DNA from: Sulfuritalea sp.
Lineage (GTDB): Bacteria > Pseudomonadota > Gammaproteobacteria > Burkholderiales > Rhodocyclaceae
Assembly: GCA_016710465.1 (NCBI GenBank)
Contig: JADJVS010000001.1
Coordinates: 1 to 64,000, forward strand
DNA: 64,000 nucleotides
Reading direction: 5' to 3'
Shown: one piece after another, positions 7,469 through 17,546 of the stretch
Numbering within the stretch: position 1 is the stretch's first letter
Layout: each line of letters opens with the position of its first letter
Program-made: the position numbers and the translations under genes
The notes under the pieces: generated by a model
What the model saw: the letters and a program-made list of their open reading frames with translations, nothing else
What the model was told of the DNA's origin: nothing
The model's database searches: none

Positions 7469-9139
7469 ATGAACAGCCCCGAAGCCGTCAAGCCCGTGAT
7501 CACCTACGACACCAGCCCTGCGCAGTACAAGCACTGGAGCCTCGCCTGCGACGGCGCCATCGCCACGCTGACGCTGAACATCAACGAAGACGGCGGCATC
7601 AAGCCCGGCTACAAGCTCAAGCTCAACTCCTACGACCTCGGCGTGGACATGGAACTGCACGACGCCCTGCAGCGCGTGCGCTTCGAGCATCCCGAAGTGA
7701 AAACCGTGATCGTCACCAGCGGCAAGGACCGCATCTTCTGTTCCGGCGCCAACATCTTCATGCTCGGCCTGTCGACCCACGCCTGGAAGGTCAACTTCTG
7801 CAAATTCACCAACGAGACGCGCAACGGCATCGAGGATTCCAGCCGTTACTCCGGCCTCAAGTTCCTCGCCGCCTGCAACGGCACCACCGCCGGTGGCGGC
7901 TACGAGCTGGCCCTGGCCTGCGACGAGATCATCCTGGTCGATGACCGCTCCTCCGCCGTCAGCCTGCCCGAAGTGCCGCTGCTCGGCGTGCTGCCCGGCA
8001 CCGGCGGCCTCACCCGCGTCATCGACAAGCGCCGCGTGCGCCGCGACCACGCCGACATCTTCTGCACCCTGACCGAAGGCATCCGCTCCCAGCGCGCCAA
8101 GGAATGGCGATTGATCGACGACTACGCCAAGCCGCAGGCCTTCGCCGAGAAGGTCAAGGCCCGCGCCACCGAACTCGCCGCGCAAAGCGACCGGCCAGCC
8201 GATGCCAAGGGCATCGCCCTGACCCCGCTCAAGCGCGGCATCGACGAAGCCGGCTACCACTACGAGACGGTGGATGTGACGATCGACCGCGCCGCGCGCC
8301 GCGCCACGCTGACCGTCAAGGCCCCCGCCGCCGCCGTGCAATCGAAGATCGACGACATCGTCGCCGCCGGCGCCGCCTGGTGGCCGCTGCAAATGGCGCG
8401 CGAGCTCGACGACGCCATCCTGATGCTACGCACCAACGACCTCGACATCGGCACCTGGGTGCTCAAGACCACGGGCGACGCCACCCTGGCCTTGGGCGCC
8501 GACGCCGTGCTCGACGCCAACCGCGGCCACTGGTTCGTGCGCGAAACCATCGGCATGCTGCGCCGGACCCTGGCGCGCCTGGACGTCACCTCGCGTACCC
8601 TGATCGCCCTGGTCGAGCGCGGCTCCTGCTTCGCCGGTACCCTGGCCGAGCTGCTGTTCGCCGCCGACCGCGGCTACATGCTGGCCCTGCCCGATGCCCC
8701 GGCCGAAGAAGGCAAGGTCACGCTCTCGGCCATGAATTTCGGCGACTACCCGATGGTCAACGCGCAGTACCGCCTGGCCGCACGCTTCTACGGCGAAGAA
8801 GGTCCGCTCGGCGCCGTGAGGGCCGCCATCGGCCAGCCGCAAGGTGCCGATGCCGCGCTGGCGCTGGGCCTGGTCACCGCGACGCCGGACGACCTGGACT
8901 GGGAAGATGAAATCCGCATCGTGCTCGAAGAGCGCGCCAGCCTCTCGCCCGACGCCCTGACCGGCATGGAAGCCAACCTGCGCTTCGGCCCCGGCGAGAC
9001 CATGGAGACCCGCGTCTTCGGGCGGCTGTCCGCCTGGCAGAACTGGATTTTCATCCGCCCCAACGCCGTCGGCGAAGGCGGCGCGCTGAAAGTCTTCGGC
9101 TCTGGAAACAAAGCCAAGTTCGACTGGAACCGCGTCTGA
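7469..9139 (+). CDS. boxC: BoxC, 2,3-epoxybenzoyl-CoA dihydrolase
   Basis: This 556-residue protein of the enoyl-CoA hydratase/isomerase (crotonase) superfamily has the length of characterised BoxC. It hydrolyses 2,3-epoxybenzoyl-CoA with ring cleavage to 3,4-dehydroadipyl-CoA semialdehyde and formate. The N-terminal crotonase fold shows SGKDRIFCSGANIFMLG near residues 85-101 (oxyanion hole region) and NGTTAGGGYELALACDE near 135-151, the second oxyanion glycine loop. A second, weaker crotonase-like half follows. ATG 7469 lies after a purine-rich AACGGAG segment. boxB begins 49 bases downstream. Together with BoxA and BoxB it gives an aerobic CoA-dependent route that shares benzoyl-CoA with the divergent anaerobic operon. 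Confidence 0.93.
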   Translation: MNSPEAVKPVITYDTSPAQYKHWSLACDGAIATLTLNINEDGGIKPGYKLKLNSYDLGVDMELHDALQRVRFEHPEVKTVIVTSGKDRIFCSGANIFMLGLSTHAWKVNFCKFTNETRNGIEDSSRYSGLKFLAACNGTTAGGGYELALACDEIILVDDRSSAVSLPEVPLLGVLPGTGGLTRVIDKRRVRRDHADIFCTLTEGIRSQRAKEWRLIDDYAKPQAFAEKVKARATELAAQSDRPADAKGIALTPLKRGIDEAGYHYETVDVTIDRAARRATLTVKAPAAAVQSKIDDIVAAGAAWWPLQMARELDDAILMLRTNDLDIGTWVLKTTGDATLALGADAVLDANRGHWFVRETIGMLRRTLARLDVTSRTLIALVERGSCFAGTLAELLFAADRGYMLALPDAPAEEGKVTLSAMNFGDYPMVNAQYRLAARFYGEEGPLGAVRAAIGQPQGADAALALGLVTATPDDLDWEDEIRIVLEERASLSPDALTGMEANLRFGPGETMETRVFGRLSAWQNWIFIRPNAVGEGGALKVFGSGNKAKFDWNRV

Positions 9140-9188
9140 CCCCAATCAACAACAACACCCACGACACCCCCAATCCACGGAGAGCAAA

Positions 9189-10613
<1,425 letters not shown>

Positions 10614-10630
10614 GGACGAACTCGACAGAC

Positions 10631-10700
10631 TCGTCATTCCGGGCTTGACCCGGAATCCAGTGGAATATCGCTGGATTCCGGCGTTCGCCGGAATGACGGG
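10631..10700. repeat. Dispersed inverted repeat (CATTCCGG/CCGGAATG type) between boxB and boxA
   Basis: CGTCATTCCGGGCTTGACC followed by CGGAATCCAG and, after a short centre, CTGGATTCCGGCG with TTCGCCGGAATGACGG form a long inverted repeat. This is the widespread proteobacterial element whose translations read VIPAKAGIQ or RHSRESGNP. A half-copy interrupts hsdM at 18955-18985. Confidence 0.75.
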
Positions 10701-10759
10701 GCTGCATCGGCCTGATTCTCCGCTACCATTGGCACGCCCATAAAGCCAAGGAAAACAAC

Positions 10760-12025
10760 ATGAACGCCGCCCCAGCGACCATCCTGCGCCAACACCTGAT
10801 CGACCCCGAGATCTGCATCCGCTGCAACACCTGCGAGGAGACCTGCCCGGTCGATGCGATCAGCCACGACTCGCGCAACTACGTGATCGACGCGGCCAAG
10901 TGCAAGCTCTGCTACAACTGCATCTCGCCCTGCCCCACCGGCGCCATCGACAGTTGGCGCAACATGCCGGCCGACCGGGCCTACCCGATCGCGGAACAGT
11001 TGCTGTGGGACAGCCTGCCCGGACAGATCGCCCTCGACCAGGGCGGCACAACCGGCGCGGGCACGGAAGTCGGCGCTGGCAACACGGCGGGCGAAACGCC
11101 CGCGGATGTCGCACAGATTGCCGCGGCCTCCACCGCCGGCCAGGGCGGCACGGCGCCGCCGCCATGGTCCGCCGCCCACCCCTACGTGAACCTCTACGGC
11201 ATCCACCAGCCGGCGGTGGCCACCGTCAGCGGCAACTTCCGCCTCACCGCCGAGGACGCATCGAGCGACATCCGCCATATCGTGCTCGACTTCGGCAACG
11301 CCTCCTTCCCGGTGCTCGAAGGCCAGACCATCGGCATCCTGCCGCCCGGCCTCGACGCGAATGGCAAACCCCACCACGTGCGCCTGTATTCGGTGGCCAG
11401 CCCGCGCGAAGGCGAGCGCCCCAAGTACAACAACCTCTCGCTGACCGTGAAGCGCGTCACCGAGGACCACGAAGGCAAGGCCGCGCACGGCATCGGCTCG
11501 AACTACCTGTGCGACCTGAAGAAGGGCGACAAGGTCAATGTCGTCGGTCCCTACGGCACCAGCTTCCTGATGCCCAACCACCCCGGCAGCCACCTGCTGA
11601 TGATCTGCACCGGCACCGGCTCGGCGCCCATGCGCGCGATGACCGAACGCCGCCGCCGCAAGTTCAGCGCCGGCGAGAGCCTGGGCAAGCAGATGCTCTT
11701 CTTCGGCGCCCGCAGCTCCGGCGAACTACCTTACTTCGGGCCCTTGACCAAGCTGCCCAAGGAGTTCATCGACATCAATTTCGGTTTCTCGCGCGTTCCA
11801 GGCGAACCCAAGCGCTACGTGCAGGACCTGTTGCGCGAGCGCGGCGAAGACGTCGCGCGCCTGCTGAAGGACGAGAACACCTACGTCTACATCTGCGGCC
11901 TGAAGGGCATGGAAAAAGGCGTCGAAGAAGCCTTCACCGCGCTATGCCAGGCCAACGGACTGGACTGGAACAGCCTGCGCCCGCAGATGCTGCAGCAGGG
12001 GCGGTATCACGTGGAGACGTATTGA
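10760..12025 (+). CDS. boxA: BoxA, NADPH-dependent reductase component of benzoyl-CoA epoxidase
   Basis: The 421-residue protein has an N-terminal two-cluster ferredoxin domain (CIRCNTCEETCPVDAI at about residues 16-31 and CKLCYNCISPCPTGAI at about 49-64), an Ala/Gly-rich linker at about 100-135, and a C-terminal ferredoxin-NADP reductase domain. The FAD motif RLYSVASP is near residue 210, and the NADP motifs CTGTGSAPMRAM near 285 and YICGLKGMEKGV near 378 are present. It transfers electrons from NADPH to BoxB. ATG 10760 follows AAGGAAAA. It is the last box gene here; boxD or the benzoate-CoA ligase gene is not next to it. Confidence 0.94.
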   Translation: MNAAPATILRQHLIDPEICIRCNTCEETCPVDAISHDSRNYVIDAAKCKLCYNCISPCPTGAIDSWRNMPADRAYPIAEQLLWDSLPGQIALDQGGTTGAGTEVGAGNTAGETPADVAQIAAASTAGQGGTAPPPWSAAHPYVNLYGIHQPAVATVSGNFRLTAEDASSDIRHIVLDFGNASFPVLEGQTIGILPPGLDANGKPHHVRLYSVASPREGERPKYNNLSLTVKRVTEDHEGKAAHGIGSNYLCDLKKGDKVNVVGPYGTSFLMPNHPGSHLLMICTGTGSAPMRAMTERRRRKFSAGESLGKQMLFFGARSSGELPYFGPLTKLPKEFIDINFGFSRVPGEPKRYVQDLLRERGEDVARLLKDENTYVYICGLKGMEKGVEEAFTALCQANGLDWNSLRPQMLQQGRYHVETY

Positions 12026-12040
12026 GGTAGCGGAGGCTCA

Positions 12041-12070
12041 AGAGTCGGCGCTGGGGGGACGGCGAATCAG
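12041..12070 (+). repeat. GAGTCGGCGCTGG-type intergenic repeat, copy 2
   Basis: AGAGTCGGCGCTGG followed by GGGGACGGCGAATCAG, between the convergent boxA and hsdR ends. Related copies occur at 141-170, 26480-26507, 29698-29724, 31537-31565, 39993-40020, 50029-50054 and 62577-62606. Confidence 0.7.
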
Positions 12071-15000
12071 CCCGTCGACCACTGGTCCGACAGCCGCTCC
12101 GCCTGATCCAGCACCAACCGAATTGCATCTTCCTGCTGATCCGGCGGGTACTTGTAGCGGCGCAGCGTAATGCGCACCAAGTTCCGCAGACGGGCGCGGA
12201 TGCTGTCGCGTTTCTGCCAATCCACGGTGGTGCTGTTGCGCAGCTTCTCGGTGATTTCGACGGCGATCTGCTTCAGCGTCTGATCGCCCAGTTCGCGCAC
12301 CGCGCTTTCGTTGTCGGTCAGCGCGTCGTAGAAGGCCAACTCGGATTCGTTGAGTCCCAGCGCGTCGCCACGCTCGGCGGCGGCGCGGAACTCCTTGGCC
12401 ATCTCGATCAGCTCCTCGATCACCTGGGCGCTCTCGATGGCACGACTGCGGTAGCGGTTCAGCGCAGCCAGCAAGCGTTCGCTGAACTTGCGTTCCAGCA
12501 CCACGTTGGTCCGGGCGCGGGACTTGACCTGATCGTTGAGCAGCTTCTGTAGCAGCTCGATGGCGAAGTTGCGTTGCGGCAACTGGCGCACTTCTTCGAG
12601 GAAGGCATCGGACAGAATCCCGATGTCCGGCCGATCCAGGCCCGCCAGCTTGAAGATGTCTTCCACGCCCTGGGCCACCACGGCGTTGTCGAGGATTTGC
12701 TTGAGCACCGCATTCTGGCGGTCTTCGGAAAGCTTCTTGTCCGACTCGGTGGCCTTGGCGATCACCGCCTTGATGGCCTGGAAGAATGCGATCTCCTCGC
12801 GCAGGACAATCGCCTCATCCAGCGTGCCGCACAGCGAGAAGGCCTTGGTTATGGCCAGCACCGCGTCAGCCCAGCGCTTCTTGCCCTCTTCCAGACCAAG
12901 CACGAAGTTGGCTGCCGGCAGCAGCAGGGCGGCGGCCTTGGTCCGGTAGGCGCCGAAGTCGAAGCCGTGCAGCAGGCCGCGCGCCACATCCATCAATTCC
13001 TTTAGCTTGGCCAGTGCCTCGGCGGCATCCAGCGCCGGCTGGCCTTTGCCCTTGCTCTCGGTGTAGGTGCGCAAGGCGCTGCGCAGTTCGGCGGCGATGC
13101 CGATGTAATCCACCACCAGGCCGCCTTCCTTGTCGTGGAAGACGCGGTTCACCCGGGCGATGGCCTGCATCAGGTTGTGGTCGCGCATCGGCTTATCCAC
13201 GTACATGGTATGCAGGCAGGGCACGTCGAAACCGGTGAGCCACATGTCGCGCACAATCACTATTTTCAGCGGATCGGCGGCATCCTTGAAGCGCTTTTCC
13301 AGCAGCTTCTTGGTTGTGGCGTTGTAGATGTGGGGCTGTAACAGCGCAGTGTCCGCCGCCGAGCCGGTCATCACCACCTTGATCGCGCCCTGCGCCGGGT
13401 CGTCGCTATGCCATGCCGGCCGCAGGGCGACGATGGCCGCGTAGAGCCTGGCGCAGATTTCGCGGCTCATGGCGACGATCATGGCCTTGCCTTCCACCGC
13501 GCCGTTGCGCGCCTCGAAATGCTGCACGATGTCCGCCGCCACCTGCTCGATGCGCGGCTGGGCGCCGACCAGCTTTTCCAGCGCCGCCCAGCGGGTCTTG
13601 GCCGCTTCCTTCAGCGCCGCGTCTTCCTCGTCCTCGAACACTTCCTCCACATCGGCGTTCATCTGTTCCATCTCGTCCGGGTTGAGGTCCAGCTTGGCCA
13701 GGCGGCTTTCGTAGAAGATGGGCACCGTCGCGCCGTCGTCCACCGCGTCCTGGATGTCGTAGATGCTGACGTAATCGCCGAACACGGCGCGGGTGTCCTT
13801 GTCTGCGCCTTCCACCGGCGTGCCGGTGAAGCCGACGAAGGTGGCGTTCTTCAAGGCGTCGCGCAGGTGCTTGGCGAAGCCGTACTTGTACTGGCCGGTC
13901 TTTTTGTCCAGCACGGCGCGGAAGCCGTATTGCGAGCGGTGCGCCTCGTCGGCGATGACCACGATGTTGGTACGCGCCGACAGCAGCGGGAACTCCGCCT
14001 CGCCCGGCTCAGGCGTGAACTTCTGCACCGTGGTGAAAATGATGCCGCCGGACGGCCGCCCCGCCAGCAGCGCGCGCAGCTCGTCGCGATTGGTGGCCTG
14101 CTGCGGCGTCTCGCGCAGCAGCGAGCGGGCGCCGACGAAAGTCTGGAACAACTGGCCGTCGAGGTCGTTGCGGTCGGTGACCACCACCAGCGTCGGGTTC
14201 TGCATTTCCTTCTGCTGCATCAGCTTGGCGGCGAAGCAGACCATGGAAATGCTCTTGCCCGAGCCCTGGGTATGCCAGACGATGCCGCCCATGCGCGAGC
14301 CGGGCTTCACCCGCTCGGCGTAGGTCGCCCATTGGTCCTGTGCCGTATTCGGCGCCGGCTGCGTCGCCGCGATCACCGCCGCCTTGACGGCCGCGCGCAC
14401 GGCATGGAACTGGTGGTAGCCGGCGATCTTCTTCACCACCTGGCCGTCGGCCGTCTCGAACAGTACGAAGTAGCGCAGATAGTCGAGCAGCAGCTCCGGA
14501 GAGAAGAAACCGCGTACTACCTTTTCGAGCTCGAATTCCAGCAGCGGCCGGTCGTTCTCGTTCTTCACCGTGCGCCAGGGAAGGAAGCGCTCGCGGCTGG
14601 CCGTCAGCGAACCGATGCGCGCATGCAGTCCGTCGGAAATCACCAGTGCCTCGTTGCTGACGAAGAGGTCGGCGATCTCTTCCTTGTAAGTCTGCAACTG
14701 GTTGTAGGCGGCCCAGATGTCTGCCTGCGCGTTGGCCGGGTTCTTCAGTTCGATCACCGCGACGGGCAGGCCGTTGATGAAGCAGACCAGATCGGGCCGG
14801 CGCGGCTGCTTGCTACCCTGAATGGTGAATTGATTGACGACCACGAAGCGGTTGCGCTCCGGGTACTCGAAGTCGATCACCTGCACCCGGTCGCCGCGCT
14901 TCTCGCCGGCGATTTCCACCTCCACCGGCACCCCGGCGATCAGGGCTTCGTGGAAGGCGCGGTTGGAGAGAATCAGCGAGGGGTGGTCGGGCTTGGCGAG

Positions 15001-15213
15001 TTGCCGGGCCACCTCGTCGAGGACGGCTTCGGGGGTGTTCGGGTTGAGGCGGTGCAGAGCGGTACGCAGATGGTTGGGCAGCAGCACCTGGCGGTAGTCG
15101 GTGCGTTCGGGCGTGTCGCTGTCGGGCGCGATGTCCGGGCCGTGGAGGTAGTCCCAGCCGGAGTCCTGGAACCAGGTGAGGCAGATTTCCTCAAGCTGCT
15201 GTTCGTTCAGCAC
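12067..15213 (-). CDS. hsdR: Type I restriction enzyme R subunit HsdR
   Basis: This 1048-residue protein is the endonuclease/translocase of the type I restriction-modification system. The N-terminal nuclease region (about residues 120-185) contains RRPDLVCFINGLPVAVIELK, the D...ExK catalytic core. The superfamily 2 helicase follows, with TQGSGKSISM near 313, VTDRNDLDGQLF near 340 and DEAHRSQYG near 432, then GFTGTP. The C-terminal coiled-coil region contacts HsdM/HsdS. The frame begins with GTG at 15213; an ATG a few bases upstream is in another frame. It is the distal gene of the hsd operon and is separated from the DUF3800 gene by about 275 bases, so it may have its own promoter. Confidence 0.93.
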   Translation of the reverse strand: MLNEQQLEEICLTWFQDSGWDYLHGPDIAPDSDTPERTDYRQVLLPNHLRTALHRLNPNTPEAVLDEVARQLAKPDHPSLILSNRAFHEALIAGVPVEVEIAGEKRGDRVQVIDFEYPERNRFVVVNQFTIQGSKQPRRPDLVCFINGLPVAVIELKNPANAQADIWAAYNQLQTYKEEIADLFVSNEALVISDGLHARIGSLTASRERFLPWRTVKNENDRPLLEFELEKVVRGFFSPELLLDYLRYFVLFETADGQVVKKIAGYHQFHAVRAAVKAAVIAATQPAPNTAQDQWATYAERVKPGSRMGGIVWHTQGSGKSISMVCFAAKLMQQKEMQNPTLVVVTDRNDLDGQLFQTFVGARSLLRETPQQATNRDELRALLAGRPSGGIIFTTVQKFTPEPGEAEFPLLSARTNIVVIADEAHRSQYGFRAVLDKKTGQYKYGFAKHLRDALKNATFVGFTGTPVEGADKDTRAVFGDYVSIYDIQDAVDDGATVPIFYESRLAKLDLNPDEMEQMNADVEEVFEDEEDAALKEAAKTRWAALEKLVGAQPRIEQVAADIVQHFEARNGAVEGKAMIVAMSREICARLYAAIVALRPAWHSDDPAQGAIKVVMTGSAADTALLQPHIYNATTKKLLEKRFKDAADPLKIVIVRDMWLTGFDVPCLHTMYVDKPMRDHNLMQAIARVNRVFHDKEGGLVVDYIGIAAELRSALRTYTESKGKGQPALDAAEALAKLKELMDVARGLLHGFDFGAYRTKAAALLLPAANFVLGLEEGKKRWADAVLAITKAFSLCGTLDEAIVLREEIAFFQAIKAVIAKATESDKKLSEDRQNAVLKQILDNAVVAQGVEDIFKLAGLDRPDIGILSDAFLEEVRQLPQRNFAIELLQKLLNDQVKSRARTNVVLERKFSERLLAALNRYRSRAIESAQVIEELIEMAKEFRAAAERGDALGLNESELAFYDALTDNESAVRELGDQTLKQIAVEITEKLRNSTTVDWQKRDSIRARLRNLVRITLRRYKYPPDQQEDAIRLVLDQAERLSDQWSTG

Positions 15214-15489
15214 TTTTCATGCTTTCCAGGCTCTCGGCCTTCCCGTTCATGATCAATCCGACGATTTGCGTTTAAGCAAGCAAGTCTTTGATTTGTGTAA
15301 CACATAATCAAATGGGCATTGAGGTTTCCGGGTTGCGTTTATATAAACAGCCCTCTTTGAAAATGAGTGCTTGAAAAAACCGCGGTTCAAACCGATAATC
15401 CGTCCCATAGTTTTCGGATTGGGGATTCCCGGTCGGTAGCAGGCCTCGGTGGAAGCACCGGGGCCTGTTGCTTTTGGCGAGCCGATTCT
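15214..15489. other. Intergenic segment between DUF3800 gene and hsdR with a strong hairpin
   Basis: The segment is AT-richer than its surroundings and I see no convincing gene. At 15438-15475 the plus strand has AGCAGGCCTCGGTG, a GAAG loop, and CACCGGGGCCTGTTGCT followed by TTTT. This is a stable stem-loop that could terminate plus-strand transcription or act as a bidirectional stem just after the DUF3800 stop codon. Confidence 0.5.
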
Positions 15490-16233
15490 TCACGGGAAAC
15501 ACTTGAGCCCCCATCCGTTCGGCTTCCTGGCCTCGCTCGCATAGAACTTGGGCCGCAGCACGTCAAAGGCCCGGTTCTGCTGGTCTGGCCGCAAAACGCT
15601 CATGCCGACTGGGCGCGCCACCAAGTCCGCCAACTGCAAGCCCGCCGAATTGCTCTTCTTGTCGACGAAGGCGATATCGAAGGGAAGCTGTTCCTTCCTG
15701 TAATTGCCGCCATCGCATACCCGCCGGAACTCCAATTCCAGTTCGGCGTCCTCACGCTTGCCGCGCTTCTCGACCATGACGTGGGTTCGTGCGGCAACCG
15801 TGCCCTTGTCGCGCAGGAAGTAGAAGACACGTTCCAGACCAAAGCCAAGCGCGATGTGATATGGATTGTCGGGCGCAACATAGCGCGAACGCAGGTGATC
15901 CTTGCGAATGACCGAACAGATCAGCGTGAACGGTGTGGCGGCGACGATATCGGTCAGTTCGCCGAGGAACGCTTCCTTCTTTTCACGCGTCTTCAAGAAC
16001 GCAAAGTCTCCCTGGTCCTTGCGTATCTCGCGCTCATGGAGAATCACGTCGTCGTGCCCGAAGTGCCGCATCTTGAAGCGCTGGATCGCCGGCGAAAGCT
16101 GGGTGACGTAGTCCTCCTTGCGGACGACGCACAACGCCAGGACGAATATCGGGTAGCCCGCATCGATCACATCCAGGCCATGGTCGCCGCTCTCGTCGAC
16201 GAAGACCAGGTAGTCGCTGAAAGCGGCGGTCAT
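15490..16233 (-). CDS. DUF3800-family protein embedded in the type I RM operon
   Basis: This 247-residue protein begins at ATG 16233 and its start overlaps the hsdS stop in an ATGA, so the two are translationally coupled. The N-terminal YLVFVDESGDHGLDVID and the C-terminal FVDKKSNSAGLQLADLVARP are the two hallmark motifs of DUF3800. The acidic residues DES and D in QLAD are consistent with an RNase-H-like nuclease fold, which is a family inference. DUF3800 genes are often seen next to mobile or defence genes but the biochemical role is not established. The overlap with hsdS makes it an integral member of this operon rather than a neighbour by chance. Confidence 0.82.
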   Translation of the reverse strand: MTAAFSDYLVFVDESGDHGLDVIDAGYPIFVLALCVVRKEDYVTQLSPAIQRFKMRHFGHDDVILHEREIRKDQGDFAFLKTREKKEAFLGELTDIVAATPFTLICSVIRKDHLRSRYVAPDNPYHIALGFGLERVFYFLRDKGTVAARTHVMVEKRGKREDAELELEFRRVCDGGNYRKEQLPFDIAFVDKKSNSAGLQLADLVARPVGMSVLRPDQQNRAFDVLRPKFYASEARKPNGWGLKCFP

Positions 16234-17546
16234 GCGACGGCCTCCAGTTCTGGAATCGACAGATCGCCGCAAAGCAATCGTGGAAGAAGTGTGTCACGCA
16301 TGGCAGTCAGTTCATTTTCTTCGAGTCGGCAACTGACTAGCTTTGAAATCAGCGGGCCAATGATCGGCTCCATTGAAGACATCAATTTCTCGTCGGGGCA
16401 GAGCACCTTGGCATCCGTCAGGTGTTTGCGCTGGATGTGTCCCATCGTCGTTGCCTTGTTGGCGGCAATGTCCCGAAATTCTTGCAGGTGGTGGCGTGTC
16501 CAAAGGAAATAGAACCACTTTGGATAGTCGGCCGAGGTGACCTTGAATAGGTGCTGATTTAGCGCACCCTGACCACCACACCAAATTTCGACCTCCAGAC
16601 TCCCGGACCAAGAGAACAAGACGTCGCCATTCTCGACGACATACGCTGGCGGGATCTCGGTATTTGCCCGATCCGCACTAAGGGTATGCCCTGCGCGCAG
16701 CTGCGCGATCTTGATGACGGGCAGCCATTCATCTCCGGTCGCCGGGTACTTCTGTAGTGCCAAACCGTTGAGGAAGTCCGCGATGCTATCCAGGCAGCGG
16801 ACGGTCCACCCCGCCGGAATTTCCCCAATCTCGGAATCCTGGAAACTGTCGGGGAACAGCGCGAGAACGTCCGGCGTCAGGCCAAGACGGCGGCAGATGG
16901 ATTCAGGGGGCTCGCCGCTGGCCTTGGCACGGACGGGATCGAAGTCGACGAACCAGGAGTTGAAGATCGCCCGCGCCATCGCCTCCAGGGTTTCGTTCAT
17001 GCGTCGGTTCAGTTCGATCTTGTCGTCGAGCGTACCGAGGATGTGGGCGATGGCACGTTGTTCTCCGACACTTGGAAAGGGCAGCCGGAATTGTTTGATC
17101 TGCGCGGCACTAAGGTTTTGCTGCGCTGCCCCCGTCGAAAGCGACTTGATTTGAGATCGCTGGGAAAGCAATAGGTAGTAGAGATAGCGGAAGTGCGATT
17201 TCGATTCATCAGCAATCAGCGCGCAAGAAGCCTGATTACAAGTCATTGGACGCCTAGTAATACCAAGCTGACCAACGGTGGCGCCATACATGGCCAACAG
17301 TACCGTATTGGGGGGGAGAACTTTCGCTGATGACTCTTTAATCGCTTCGTCAGTAATGTGCTCTTCGGTATCGTCGATCCAGCAATCATTTAATTCTTGA
17401 GTCTTAACCCAAGGCCAAGAACCCTCTTCAAAGTAGGCGGATGTCTTTCGGCTAGGCGTGCCACCACTGGTGATCCGCTGGCACACATCGGCAATTGACT
17501 GTACTTGCCACTCATCAGGCGCTTGACGACAAATCTCAAACTCCAT
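16230..17546 (-). CDS. hsdS: Type I restriction enzyme specificity subunit HsdS
   Basis: This 438-residue protein has two target-recognition domains and two conserved spacer regions. The first domain (about residues 10-160) ends in LSAAQIKQFRLPFPSVGEQR, followed by the helical spacer QRAIAHILGTLDDKIELNRR. The second (about 245-395) is followed by the C-terminal helix with ENELTAMRDTLLPRLLCGDL. It sets the bipartite DNA target of HsdM and HsdR. Its 5' end overlaps the DUF1016 gene by 11 bases and its 3' end overlaps the DUF3800 gene by four. The first domain (roughly 17080-17500) is clearly richer in A and T than its surroundings, as expected when recognition domains are exchanged horizontally. 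Confidence 0.92.
   Translation of the reverse strand: MEFEICRQAPDEWQVQSIADVCQRITSGGTPSRKTSAYFEEGSWPWVKTQELNDCWIDDTEEHITDEAIKESSAKVLPPNTVLLAMYGATVGQLGITRRPMTCNQASCALIADESKSHFRYLYYLLLSQRSQIKSLSTGAAQQNLSAAQIKQFRLPFPSVGEQRAIAHILGTLDDKIELNRRMNETLEAMARAIFNSWFVDFDPVRAKASGEPPESICRRLGLTPDVLALFPDSFQDSEIGEIPAGWTVRCLDSIADFLNGLALQKYPATGDEWLPVIKIAQLRAGHTLSADRANTEIPPAYVVENGDVLFSWSGSLEVEIWCGGQGALNQHLFKVTSADYPKWFYFLWTRHHLQEFRDIAANKATTMGHIQRKHLTDAKVLCPDEKLMSSMEPIIGPLISKLVSCRLEENELTAMRDTLLPRLLCGDLSIPELEAVA

Noticed and set aside
13408..15252. A 614-residue plus-strand open frame opposite hsdR
   Set aside because: Antisense of hsdR; no ribosome-binding site or motif.
15438..15475. Terminator of the hsd operon on the minus strand
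   Set aside because: The hairpin is strong but the T-run follows it on the plus strand and not the minus strand, so I list it only as a hairpin.
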